Shown here one piece after another: positions 13,230-25,503 of a stretch of 64,000 nt of DNA; position 1 is the first letter of the stretch; each line of letters begins with the position of its first letter. Source of the DNA: Opisthorchis felineus (taxonomy: Eukaryota; Platyhelminthes; Trematoda; Opisthorchiida; Opisthorchiidae); assembly GCA_004794785.1 (NCBI GenBank), contig SJOL01002263.1, positions 730,520 to 794,519 of the forward strand. Direction: 5' to 3'. The translations under genes and the position numbers were made by a program. Under the pieces are notes generated by a model that had not been told where the DNA came from, did no database searches, and worked only from the letters and a program-made list of their open reading frames with translations.

Positions 13230-13640
13230 CCGTGATGCGGAAGTACTCGAAGAACAATACCAACAGAAACCGCTTTATTAACTATTGTACCGCCTTTGAT
13301 TCCGAGGACCGCCGCGGGCTATAGAGCATAATGCCGAAAGGTCGTGCGTCCTTTGGTTTAGTTCGCATGATGAGGTCGCACTACTCTACTACTAATGTGC
13401 AAATACGTGTATGGCGATGGAACGGATAACCTCACGGTACGCACCGGAGTACCTTAGGATGCCAGTATTTTTTGAATCCATCACTGACTGGATGATGAAA
13501 CAATCGCAGTGGAAAGCTTGACTTCGATCACACAGACCTTGTTTTGTTGGATGACGATTTTGACTACAGCAGACCTGCGCTCAACCGAATCAGTCCGTAG
13601 GCCACATTGGTAGGCCAGGAGGAGACCACTGCAATCATGA
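13230..13640 (+). pseudogene. Degenerate non-LTR (LINE) reverse transcriptase fragment
   Basis: Conceptual translation across frames recovers the ordered landmarks of a non-LTR reverse transcriptase palm. First comes AFDSEDR (from 13292), equivalent to the usual AFDSVDR. After a short spacer and a frameshift comes VRTGV, equivalent to the VRTGVRQGC segment. Then comes FFESITDWMM, equivalent to the LSPFLFN..ID.M segment. Finally LDFDHTDLVLLDDDF (13517-13560) stands where the catalytic LDYADDIVLL box should be. The catalytic YADD is replaced by HTDL, and several in-frame stops and at least one frameshift interrupt the reading. It is dead. The best fit is an RTE/CR1-type LINE common in trematodes, but the clade cannot be set by eye. 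Confidence 0.75.
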
Positions 13641-15473
13641 AGCACATTTAGCCCATGAAAATTTTATTAAAAACTACTATAAGGCCTCCATCTGAAAGAG
13701 TGAAACGTACAATTACGTTACATCCCCATTACAGACGAAATACGAGGTCAAGGAAGCGTCCTAAACTTCAGCCACGCCATCATTTAGTTGAAGAAAGCTT
13801 CACAGCACAGAACGAAAATCAGGCTTCAAACCTGGTTTCGGGCAAATCAAACTGCCATTTATCGATTCTTATCTGACGTGTGTACGATTTATCCTTATGG
13901 GTAGAAAGAATTCGACAGCCTGAGATGTCTAACAGTTGGTGCTCGACGGTCATCCATAAAGCAAGATGGGACGGTTGGCTGCCTAATCTTATATCCGTCA
14001 AGCCTGGCCCGCAATAACGCAACTGCACACGGTGTTGGAACAGCGCAGACATAACGGCAATCTCCAGGTCCCTGCAGTTGTTGGCGTCTGTTATGCAGGG
14101 GCTTTCTGATTATATGGGACTTAAATGATTTATGGTATTAGTCGCCCAAAACATGAACGGATGGGGATGTACGCTGAAGTACCCGTTAGTTTGGCTGGGC
14201 CGAAACATCAATGAGACAGTCAGGCAGTTTTAAGTACTGGCGTATATACCTCGTCCTACAATATGTGCGTGCAAATCTACAAGCTCGCCTAATCAGTTCG
14301 CGAATGAACCTCGTTTAAATTATCCCAACCATTATAACATGCTGGATCTAAGCTTGAAAATGTGCATTTCAGGTACATCGATGATTTTCCATGCTGAGTT
14401 CTTGCTGCTAATAGGACCTTCCCAGCTACCTAGAGATACACATCCCGCCCTCACGTAGAGGGCAAGCGCTGTATAATCCATTGAGAAAAGGAGCTCTATG
14501 GTAACGAAGATTTTAGTTCATGTACGATTTTAAATGGGGTGGAGGACCAATTTTGTTAAACCTGTTGACATGTCAATGGTGTTATACATGCAACTTCATC
14601 CCCGTTAATCTTACTTGTATTCTCAGACTTGTGGGTGCGTGAGCGTGTGTGGGGAGCATTCTGCAAAAAGTCTTGTCAGGTAGGGACACCCCTTTTTGCA
14701 TTTCTGTACAGTCTTGTGAACAACAACATAACGATGAAAAATAAAACTTCTGAAACGTTTTGAAACCTCCTTGTTCAAGTTGTTCTTGACATCGAAAAAT
14801 GCAGACAATACCATTCTCGTTCTCGAAGAGCAAGAGTAGAGATAATGTATCTAGGTGAAGTGACAGGGACCTTCCGTCATTTGGCGTGTGCTTTTTGCGC
14901 ACACTGTGAACATGCAATCACCGAAAACGTAGCTTGCAATCGAGACTGTGGATTCTTTTGAGCATCTTCAATGCATTAACGTTGCAGCTGTGGTTGGTGT
15001 ACGCAACTCTAAGTTTCGGATAGCATTTGCCAATTTGAGTCATGGGCATGCATCACACCTCAGAACTTTAAAAGACTTGTATGCCAAGATCTGACTTCCG
15101 TAATTCGGTCTGTGTGATGATAGCTATCACTGGCCAGGAATGGCTTAAGACTTGGCTTCTAATCTATATCAATCAAGTTCTTGTTCTTATCTTCCATCCC
15201 CATTGTCTGAAGGATTGTTTGGAGGTGTAGGCAAATTGCGATGCGTGCATTGTGCTGAAAAACACGTCCCATCTGCTTCTACAATATGGCTTTCGAATAA
15301 TCCGTAGATTTATACTGTGACTGTCTCGATTTAGATGGTGATATCATTACTTACGTTCCTCGTGACGCTTACGGCCATTTTGGCCGCTTCACAGTCATCC
15401 GTGAAGATCACAAGGGTTGGATTAACAGAGAGTTTAGCATGATTATGAAATCACTGGCAAAGAATGAGCTTAC

Positions 15474-15687
15474 TTGTATTGGAATACTTAACGTGGCTTT
15501 GGCCTTCAATTCTCCTCCTTGGTCTAGTTTGTAAGCAAGCCACCAGATCAGGGAAGCGTTCGAATTCAAGCGGCCACTCTGTGGTGAATATGTCCATCCA
15601 TATAGGCTAAAGATAGCAGGCTTATTCGTATGCAAAATCCAAAATTCTTTGGACATAAATTGACTCAGGTCCAGTGACAGTTCAGTC
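15474..15687 (-). CDS. LLTP gene, beta-sheet region exon (71 codons)
   Basis: An internal exon of the lipid transfer protein. The acceptor is CCTTTCCTCAG| at 15688 and the donor CAA|GTAAGC at 15473. It begins with the third base of a codon and ends at a codon boundary, exactly fitting the exon upstream (which ends after two bases of a codon) and the phase-0 giant exon downstream. The translation starts TELSLDLSQFMSKEFWILHT and ends KAKATLSIPIQ, with the alternating strand pattern of the LLTP lipid-cavity sheets. It is confident because of splice quality and phase on both sides. Confidence 0.85.
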
Positions 15688-17789
15688 CTGAGGAAAGGAA
15701 CCGTAAGAATGATATAATGCATTTCACACTGTGTGTAGATGTCACGTTGCCGGCTAAAATGCGAGGACGAAAATAGTACATCATTTAAACTTGTTTGTTC
15801 TGGTTTAGTACATGCTTCCTGGCAAACTTAGTCATCCTCACCCATGGTATACATCTTAGCCCAATGATAGATTGCCCGTATAAATATCCATTATAATTAG
15901 CGACCTGATCCCACGCACGATGGCTGGAATTCTTTTGTTCTAAAGCACTGTACTACATTTAAGCTGGATCCGAAAAACTCAACTCCATCAATAGAAAGAG
16001 GCTTTAGACGGATCTCATGGCAAAATACCGTGAACAACTGACTAAAATCAATCAGCATTGAGTATCAAACGGATATGTGCATTGGAAGAGGATACAGGTA
16101 GGTCCTCATCACGCTAATGCACTGCTTCCTACTTTACACCGGTGGAGAGAAGGAAACAAATGCACCTTCTTACTTTTTCATCCTAGAGGCACGAGGCCCA
16201 GTTTCACACCGAATCGCGTAGCCAAAGCATTCAGAACAATTCCACAGTGCTCCGGACTAAAACTGTTCTATCGGCTTCTGTTGAAATTCGAGTCCGAAAA
16301 TAGAGTAAAGAGCATATCACTTAATCTTCGCCGAAGACTGCTTGAAACTATTGTCTCCAAAATATGTCCTAGTACTTTTCCACCTTGTCATTCCGCGAAG
16401 GCACCAAGAAAATAATCTGTAGTTTAACTCTCCAGCTGTTTTCCTTAGCAGCTATCGGCAACATCGTCTAAAGGCACCCATCTATCATTCCTGTCTTCTC
16501 AGCACAGAACACTCACGGCAACTGATTCTGCTTCAGCATGACAATTTACTTCCTGTTCTACCGTAGCATGGGCTCAGGAACTGTAGTATCGAACTGTGAA
16601 GATTGCAAAGACAATATAATCTGAATATTTCGGGACTTCACAGAAGTCACAGTTGACAAAAAAGTCCAACGCTGTGGAAAATGCTGAACGTAATATAAAA
16701 ATCTCCTGAAGGATTTATGCATGAAAGTTTGTGAGGAATAGGATGCGCTCAAATGCTTGTCTTCAACTGGTTCAGTCGCACAACGCTTGTACCGACTTTC
16801 TAGAACAAACAAATAAGTATATCATTGCGCCAGGCGCCATGCGTGACAAGATTACCGTATCACAAACTTGCTAAACGCCTGGTGGACAAACATAATCAGG
16901 TAAGAGATGAATTGGCACAAGAATCTAACACAAAAACAAAATACTTAACTGATGTGAAGTTGAATCGATATTCACCACTATGCAGTTGACAACGTTAATG
17001 ACGCTATTTAAACTTCTGTTACATAGAACTATTAATCTTGAGGAGCTCAAGATTTGAAATGTTTAGGCCTCTAGTTCTTTGTACAACAAATACGCAATTT
17101 TAACTGAATGGTTGGCTTTCCAGACACATTAGTGGAGGGTGGTTAGAGAGCCCACTTGCGACCGTTTTCTTTGCCGTACTTATTGACCACTTAAAGCAAA
17201 ACATACTAAAAAGGATCCGGGATTTTGTTATGTTGTTACGGTGATGACAACTTTGCGGAAAGTGAGGAGCATGATAAGGCAGACAGAGTAGCACGAACGG
17301 TCATCCGTATTTTACGGAGAAAATGGATTGAGTTGCAGTCTTGGATGTGGTACTAATCACGCGGTAAGGTAGGTATTTTCGGAAGCTTCATGAAAAACTG
17401 GTGTGGAAAAGGCGATGTCCGTCCTTTTAAAGGTTCGCATCTATCGGAGAAGGACGCGTTCTAGGTAATACTGTATGGTAGCTTGTGCCTCAGCTGCCTA
17501 TATTGGGAAGCCCAACAACTCAGAGACGTCTGTTTGAAAGGACTATCCATGGCAATGCATAGACATATACTGCGAGCCCGAAGAAGGACCTGAAATGCAG
17601 TTTTGCGTACGAAACAACAGAGTGAAACTTATCTTCCTATGATACGTGGTTTTTACCCGGGGGCTGATTTAATGCAACCATGAAATGGATTTGCAAACCT
17701 ATCCTGTTATTATTGCCCGGAGAAGCTATGCTGACCTGCGTGCCTTTTGCAACCAAATCCAACCTTTTCCGCCAAGTTGGCTTTATCAG

Positions 17790-17989
17790 TGGATACAAAT
17801 ATAGGACAACCATTATATGAGGGACACAATGAAGCTGCGATTCCAAAAACAGCTCTGGGAGTGGGAGCCACAGTATCCGAACTCTGCTACAGCCAGGCAT
17901 ATTTTACACTCTGGTCTTCTGATAATAAATCTACTATCTGCCAGAGCACAAGCGCAAGCTTTACTCTGTGCACGCCTTGGGGATACATC
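17790..17989 (+). CDS. Candidate plus-strand exon of a secreted or membrane protein
   Basis: An open stretch of 66 codons between an acceptor with a long pyrimidine tract (ends CTTTATCAG) and the donor ATC|GTAATA. It starts in phase 1 and ends in phase 0. The peptide (for example GVGATVSELCYSQAYFTLW) has four cysteines and an NKST glycosylation sequon, as in an extracellular domain. No family is recognised. It could be an upstream exon of the transmembrane gene ending at 30225, but intermediate exons are not identified. A minus-strand frame (17637-17900) overlaps it and is less convincing. Confidence 0.35.
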
Positions 17990-18380
17990 GTAATAGCCAT
18001 TGTTTTGTGCGTCCGAAAGTGACTTTGGACTAAGACTGAACTTTGCTTTCTGGGCAAACCACTCAATTTCATTCAGTCATGTAATTCTATAACCTTTTTT
18101 TCTGTGTGCGTCCTCTGCGTTCAGTTCACCATTAACCACTGCTATCATTATGCTGATTACTTCTCCTTATATATGTTGATTTCAGATTCCACATGCTCTT
18201 AAACACTTACTCTTAGGCAATTAGACCAACCTTCACAGGTTGCATGACATACTGAACACTTGCGAGGTCAACGTAACATGTAATCACTATCTGTAACATC
18301 GCAAGAGCAGCTGCTGAACTGCAACTGAAGTGTCTATGCATAGGATATCTTACATCCTGACTTGGACCGTGTTTAATCTT

Positions 18381-18610
18381 CAGTTTGCCCAACGATAAAA
18401 GGATTGAGCATCTGATTGAGGTCAATGTAAATATTTGGACATATTTTCCGTCGGCTCACCAGTGTTCCGACTTCTCGTTGACCTTCGTTAAGACAAAACA
18501 CTGCGTATTGCTTGCCGCTGTTATAGTACAAGCTGGCTATTCGTTTCCTAGGACCGCTAATTCCAACATTCACATCAGATCATTCACACCTGAGGCCTTT
18601 GTTAGAAAGT
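18381..18610 (+). CDS. Candidate plus-strand exon, cysteine-containing ectodomain-like
   Basis: Follows the acceptor TTTAATCTTCAG and stays open in one frame for about 75 codons, from LPNDKRIEHLIEVNVNIW to SFTPEAFVRK. Possible donors are GTTAGT near 18611 and several weaker internal ones, so the 3' boundary is uncertain. The peptide mixes beta-like strands with two cysteines and looks coding rather than random. Its phase (needs two bases from the previous exon) does not directly match the candidate ending at 17989, so an intervening exon would be required. Function unknown. Confidence 0.3.
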
Positions 18611-21600
18611 TAGTGTTCCCGCTGTGCATCTCAAGTTCATGAGCATCATTTAAGAAAGAGGAAAATTGAAAAAATAATATCCTAGACCCGTAATATCAGA
18701 GTATTTTGATGCCTCATTTAAATCATCACAAAAGCTTATCAAAGGCAGTTTTCTTTCGAAGGCATTATCAATGATTCGCAAAAGTTACCCTGAGAAATTA
18801 TCAGACCAGTTTGGTGTTAGAAGTAACCAGTAAAAACTGAGTGCAAAAAGGAGCATTCCAAAATGAAAATGAAAAAAAGTTCGGTCCCAGAATATTTCCA
18901 CATTCACAGGTGTATTTCCCATTGACTGTTTCACGAGAAGAAAGATATATGATGTTCAAAAACGGTGATGACTGCCTTTTCAGAAAACTGGGCTAACACT
19001 GCTAACTGCTGCGACGTTTCACTAATGCGGCTGACTAAGTATGCCGGTACAGACCGAACATAAGGATGGGCTCAATAGGAATGAACAAAGTACAATGAAA
19101 CATGAAAAAATAGTAAGTGCCTGTGTTTTTCGGCTAGGACACCTAAGACAAAGCTGACCGTCCGGTTAATGAACTGGATACGAATCGGAGTTGTTGAAAG
19201 AAGCTAGTAACCAAACTTCGCAAACACCAACTTGTTGATAAGACACTCGTCTCCAGACATGAAGATCAAGAAGGTCATGAATTAAAGTGGAACCAAGTCA
19301 GTATCTTATCCCAACCAAAGACAAACACTGGAGAGAAATCTCTTAATTTCACTTTGGGGCCAATTCACTATACCAAACTCTGAGGATAAAAAGCCCCATA
19401 ACAATCAAGTTCAGCAATGAAGAGCAAACCCTCGAAGAAACCAAAAGAAAGCACTAACAAATGACAAAACCGGGTGTACAACACGAAAGCCACAAGTAAA
19501 TCATTGATCAACAAAATGAAAAATCGTAGGACAGAAGTGTCACGTGAATCTCCAAGATACAGAAAGCCACACCACAACGCAACAGAAAGACAGAATAAGA
19601 CAAACAACCAAAAAATAAAGCTGCCGCACTAGAAAGGGCCCAACTGACCAGTCGGATGTTAGGAAGATGGACCGAACTGCACGATGCAGGGGAAATAAAC
19701 AGGACAGTCAGTAAAAAGATCGAGACCACTGAAATGTAGATGATAAACCAAGCAACCAAATGCTGACAAATCGAATCACAACATAAAACGAATCCTACAA
19801 GACCATTCGAATTGCACACGAGCGAAAATTCCGACAATTAGCGAGGAGATATCACTCACCGTTTGGAACCACAAAACCATGATTTTACTATACGTAATTG
19901 CCTTATTTACAAGGGCTTACTTGGCGGCGTCTGTCAGTTACTCATGCACAGACACTAATAGTCAAACTGTGCGCTAAGCTGACGGGTCTCATCCTTCGTT
20001 CCCTTATAACGGTACGCATGATTTCCACGGAATCGTTCGTAGCCACCTTCCTCGCTGAAATCTGAAAGGTTCAGCTGGAAAACCTGGATCTAATGCAGGT
20101 ATTCTCAGAATTGATCTGGTTGCACAGAAGACGCATGGTTGAGATATTTTGTATTTTTGGTGAGAAGTTTGACCCAGACGCTGGAGGAATTTTATGGCTA
20201 CAAAATCTATATTTTACTTAACCAGACTTCAGTTCCTCCTCTCAAACCTAATTGGTTAGAATGCAGACCAGTGCGAAATTCTGCCCACTCTAAATTTGTT
20301 GGTTAATCCAGTGTTTATCTGGTGACACTTCCGCAGATCCTACGGTTGGTCACCTGTCTGGACGGACAAGCGAACACTTCCAGAATCGGATGAGTTTAGG
20401 AAGTTTTGATCACGTTCAGACTCCTAATTAGCCTCTCCTGGACAGGGAGGATGCAGTTAATCACGACTTATACACTGGACCGTCAGTCAGGTAGAGAAAA
20501 TCCTAGTTCAAAGCGAGTGGAATCTTTAATAGTGCGATTGCTACCCTGGTCCACCCTTTCGCATGTACTCCGTGTGCATAAAGGAAATTTGTTCAAGCTG
20601 ATGCCAGCCAGTGTTGTTCGGCTTCAGTCTGACACCAAGCCACATGCCTTTCATTACCCAGACAGTCAAGTCTGTTTTAGGTGAATGTTACCCTTGCCGA
20701 CAGGCAGACATTGCTGCTCCCCATCTCTGCTTTACAGTGTTCTTTCATTTATTCACAGCCAAAACTGTGTGGTTTTCACCTGGGGCTGCATATACTGCTA
20801 CTCAAGAGATACTTTTTGTCAATGACCTCCATTTACAAGACCTGATGAGGGCGTTATGACATGAACAACCATAGGAAAATTCCTCGTTTACAGAAAGAAG
20901 ATGGAAACATATAAAATTGGAAAACTGATGTTTTGCTCTATTCTGCCCCAACTTTGTGCATGAACCGAGTTGCATTTGTACAATACTTATCCGATCGTCC
21001 ACAAGTGCCGTAAATTTTGAGAATATTTACTGGCTTCTTCAAACTGGTTGAGTTACCAGCGAATTTAACACATTGAGTGAAACAAAAAATCGCCTCAATA
21101 CAATTCGATCTCTTCCTTGGGTTAAAAATTAATCGAAACCACGCAAGCGAACAAAATAACAACCAGACTGAGTCAACGGGTTACAACCTAAAAGCACCGT
21201 ACATTACATTTCATGACTCTGTGTGGGAGTTTCTCTCCGGATGCATATTTGCGGTACTTGTATCTTACTCTGAGATCTATCTTGCGCTTGAGTACAGTGA
21301 ATGTTCTGCTACATCTTAACGCAATCAATCAATTTCTCTCTTTTTACCTTTTCATCTTACCTATTTTGAAAAGCACGCCTTACAAAAATGCGCTTCAAAC
21401 ATTCGCCAATCGGAATTTAAAACTTTTTACTCACATTTCCTGTCCCGGTTTCATCAACTGCGATTTTCTAAAATGCAAAATGAAATTTTTGCATAAGATA
21501 GACAACTTACTGGAAAACAGAGTTTAGTACGTCATACTCTAATCGATAATAAGCCAACATTTAGCACTCCTTGCTTTACTGCTAGATTCTTTTTGCGGGA

Positions 21601-22017
21601 TTTCCACACAGACTTAGACCATATGACTGGAACTGCGATATCCGCGGTGCATAAGCGTGGTGGCTAATTGTTTAGAACAAGCAGTGAGAAGGCTGAAAGG
21701 GTTTTTGGTTCCAAATACGTAATATCTCCCAAACAATTAAATATGATTTTATAAATTGGTTAATATTTCTTAGTGTTTTGGTCCTGGGACAAGGGGTTGT
21801 TTAGTGATGATCCGGGATCTGGGTTAACCAAGTTCTGTATCTGATGCACATAATCCATATTCACTGGCTCCAAATAACCTAACGTTTCTAGTCAGTTCAC
21901 ATTAGGCTAAATAAGTATTGCTGCTGTATGCTTCTAGAAAGAAATGGGACACTGGCCCTGTTTACCATCTTTGAAGTTTCAGCGGATAGCTTAACTTCCT
22001 TAGGTAATTTAGGATAA

Positions 22018-22038
22018 ATGATGATGATGATGATGATG
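22018..22038 (+). repeat. (ATG)n trinucleotide repeat
   Basis: Seven perfect ATG units in intron sequence, next to an open minus frame (22148-22432) whose product I do not recognise. Confidence 0.85.
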
Positions 22039-24309
22039 TGACGCCCACTATCACACCTTTTGAATGGGACTGAACAACTAACAGGCAGACTGGTAGTCTT
22101 GTTACTACTGGTGCTATATTCCCAGAGTGTGACACTGAGGGCAGATACTAAAATGAGGCAGGCCTAGAAATGGTTGAACCTCTCCCAGAGGACACAGTAA
22201 CTCTCTCCCAATAGTTTAAGTTAGGTCCTTTGGCGATATCCAGTTTGGTTCTGCTCAGGCAGGTGCGCCCGCAATTTACACAGCGCACACTAGTTTCAAA
22301 TGACGTTCCTGGGTTCAGGCGTCTAGCTGCTCCGTGGCTCAAAACTCTAGGAACTTGAGTAGACAGTAGTTCGCAAAATTCACAAAGTAATCGAATGCCA
22401 GGTCTTTCTAGGATCTGAAGCCAAGTTTTCACTTTTTAAAAGGATGTCACAAAGCGAAGGTTTAGCTCTCCGAGTACTTCAAGTGACTTTAAATAGGTTG
22501 TTACCTTATGTGACTAGCAAAACTCGCCTTACGCTGCCTTACCAGCGAACCTGGTTTTGCCTCAAGGCGCATCCGGTTCCGTTGATGTTGACTGTTTCAG
22601 GTACTTGAGTATTTAGGCTTTACTCTGACCATCTGATTTGTTTTGTCTTGGGTAAGCATTACAACCGAAATTTGTCGAACCCTTTATTGTGTAGTCGATA
22701 TAACATCTACGCTTCGCTGCCGTACAGTACTGAACAGAGTGCAATCTCTCGGTTTACTTGGATAGTGATAACCACGTTCGGGTTTTGATTGCTCCAAACT
22801 TGGTTATATAGGCAAATAAACGCGTTTTTAACTTGGCAATCTGAGCATGTCTTTCAGTATCCACCATCGAACCTGTGAACACGGTGCGGCTCAAGTAGAA
22901 GAATTTTTCAAAACACCCTATACCGTGATCATTACTTTAAATGTAAATCGTCCATAGCCGTGATGTTTGGGTAGGTTGGTAAACGGTTGGCGATTTAGAA
23001 GTTTTAATATTCAGACTAAGCCAAGTTGCTGTCCACCCAAATAATGTTGGTATCTGAAGCGATTTCGCCTCCAAATGTGCAAATCAAACATATTTATCTG
23101 CCAAAAACAGCACATGAATCTGTGACTCGTGCGGTTTTGTCTCGGTTAAGAGGTAACCTTCTGGATGGCATGAGATCGGTAAGCCGTTCTCCGAATGACA
23201 ATGCTCTGCCGCTTAAATGCTGATCAGGTGTAGACTGAACAAAGTTTGAACCAGAACGCAACCTTGTTTGGTGCTTGTGCTGACTTCTATGTCGATATTT
23301 ACCTAGGCCAACTCACACAGATGAAAAGATTTGATTGTGATAGTTATTCCGGGCATTCCAGCTTTCTGACTACGGTGCATAACGGTTGGTTTGGTTTACA
23401 GACACTTAATTCCAGATTATCACCACTAAAACGGCCCGTCAGAATCCATGCTACGATCTTGACTGCAGTGCAAGAAGGACGGATTCCCCTTTCCTTTGGA
23501 CATTAGTATGATTGTAGCGCTCGTGAACAGTTGTGAAACTTCTTCACTCCGGAAAGTTTTTTTTTAAATCTGAAGAAAAAACTTTTTTTTTCATTCTGGG
23601 GCGATCAACTTGCACACGTCTTCTCCGGCAAGTTATTCTTTAGAAGTATAGCTGTCGTCTTTGAAAGTTCCTTCCTGACTCTGATGGTGTCGTTCACAGC
23701 CGTTCTTACATAGTCCCTGCTGCTGATTCGTTGTTATTTCAGAAAGTACGGTGTGTTAAAATTGAGCAGCCTGTTTTCGACAGTCTTTACGAGACCCCGT
23801 TATGTTGAATGACTCAACAACTGCTAAATATTGAATCTGTTCCCCAGGTGGAGGTAGCACATGAGATCCCATGGACACATGATCTGTTTTGAAATCAACA
23901 CGGAACATTACTCCTACCACGATAAATTATTTTAGATTTAGTCCCCTAACTATGACACAATTTAAAAGCTGGCTACGACCAATTATTGAATGCACTCCAC
24001 TACCCTTCATTTTATTGTTTTGAGTATTGGAGTGTTTTACTCAACGGGTGATTTTGCACACCAACCTGTTGATTCAGTATGTGCCCGTAAAATACAGTAT
24101 ATCACAGAGGAAAACGAATGTCGAATCCTGTGAAATCTGTTCAGCTAAGGAGCCGTCCAGGCAAACCCAAACATCCAACTTGAAATAAGAAGGTCTAAAA
24201 TCCATAGCAGAGTCAAATCAAGCTAAACTGTGTGGACGCCTCAAACTCACAGTGACTTCGAAGCGTGCCAATGTAACTGAGAAAGTTGAACCCTATCCTT
24301 CATTTCAGG

Positions 24310-24450
24310 TTGAAATGAGCGGACAAATTCGGCCTTCTATGAAGGATCCACAGTGTCTTTCACTGAATTCATTGAATAACATGTGCAGTATTTTGTTGCG
24401 TCCACGGGAATCCCGCTGTATATCAAGAATCCGTGTTAACCCGGATGGTT
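24310..24450 (+). CDS. Candidate plus-strand exon, three cysteines
   Basis: A good acceptor (CTATCCTTCATTTCAG at 24309) is followed by a phase-0 frame that stays open for 48 codons to a stop at 24453, starting VEMSGQIRPSMKDPQC and containing SRCISRIRVNP. No strong donor is visible, so it may be a short terminal exon, part of an exon whose donor is weak, or chance. It lies on the same strand as, and 2.8 kb upstream of, the transmembrane gene exons. Confidence 0.25.
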
Positions 24451-25164
24451 TTTAGGATTTTACCAAATTACAAGTCAAGAACAATGCAGCTCCTTAATGT
24501 AGGTTAATTTCCCAGTAACTGTGTATCCTCCGCCAACTTTCTTGACCCATGGAAAAGGACACCAATGTGACATTTTACTAGGAATGTCGGATGTTGGATG
24601 TCGTCAACTTCCCGTTTTGAACGAAAAAATAGGAAAGTTGTCTCCTGTGGTGCTTGCTTACCAAATCTAAACAGTTGAATAGGCCGTCCATCATCCTTTG
24701 AGGTCTGCCCGCTCGTATTAGAAATAGTGTTGTTTTTGGCTATTTGGAGTCTAACTGGTTTCTCCGTGCCCGCGGCGGCATTTGATTTACATTTACCATT
24801 CGCCTGAGGGACGATGGACGTGGATCAAAATGTGCTGTTCACGGACGCATCAACACTAACGAACATTCCTCGCGCAAAGCGATTTGATGTCGACGGAATC
24901 AACCGGTAGTCGTCAATCTAAGTAGCTCCTCGCTTCAGAGTATCGCTTTCGGATCCACAGACACACATCACATATTTAAAAAACTGACTAGGTACAGTGA
25001 AAACGTCTGGGGTTCTTTAATCAACCAGTGCAGCTAATAAGCTAACACATCAGTAAGCTAACACCAATCAGTACGGTATTGTCTGTCCTATTGCATCGTT
25101 ACACGTCACAACCTCACAATTCCAGAAAGTTGCACGACTAAAACCATGGATGCGAGATGCTTTT

Positions 25165-25503
25165 CTACCACTTTATTCCATACACTTGAATGATATACGT
25201 TCCAGATGTGGATGGACTAATATTCGGCGAACAATAGTTTAATTCTGTACTAAGGAATTCGACAGGATTGACGACAGCATCACGCCAAGCCGAAAATTCG
25301 TTCCATTCTTGATAAAAACAATTAACTGACACTAACTGCTTGGGACTGACGTACTGTTGTAATACATTGCTTGGACACCCCATGCAATAACCATTACCTG
25401 AGTAACTGGAGGTCAAATATGCTTTACCGGAATAAACGCATACCACTGGAGGGGCGGCATCTTGTGTGATGAAGGTAGCTAGTGTGTCCACCGCAAAGAG
25501 TTA
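25165..25503 (-). CDS. Unassigned cysteine-rich open frame
   Basis: The minus frame is open for about 112 codons and ends in a TAG. The peptide is low in charge and rich in Cys, Ser, Tyr and Pro (for example GKAYLTSSYSGNGYCMGCPS and STELNYCSPNISPSTS), like a secreted protein or a terminal exon. Possible acceptors (CATCACACAAG, CCCCTCCAG) lie inside it. It cannot belong to the LLTP as drawn, because the exons either side of this intron already join in phase. It may be a nested minus-strand gene or part of a repeat. Confidence 0.3.

Larger units (their letters stand above)
12123..15473 (-). other. LLTP intron, 3.35 kb, with retroelement debris
   Basis: This is the intron between the 15474-15687 and 8211-12122 exons. 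It is bounded by the donor CAA|GTAAGC at 15473 and the acceptor TTTGTAG at 12123. It holds the reverse transcriptase relic and repeat module described separately, plus a purine/pyrimidine-skewed stretch near 14.58-14.92 kb with a 111-codon minus frame of no recognisable family. I see no other gene in it. Confidence 0.7.

Noticed and set aside
14582..14917. 111-codon minus-strand frame
   Set aside because: No splice context or family resemblance; it falls inside an intron whose flanking exons already join in phase.
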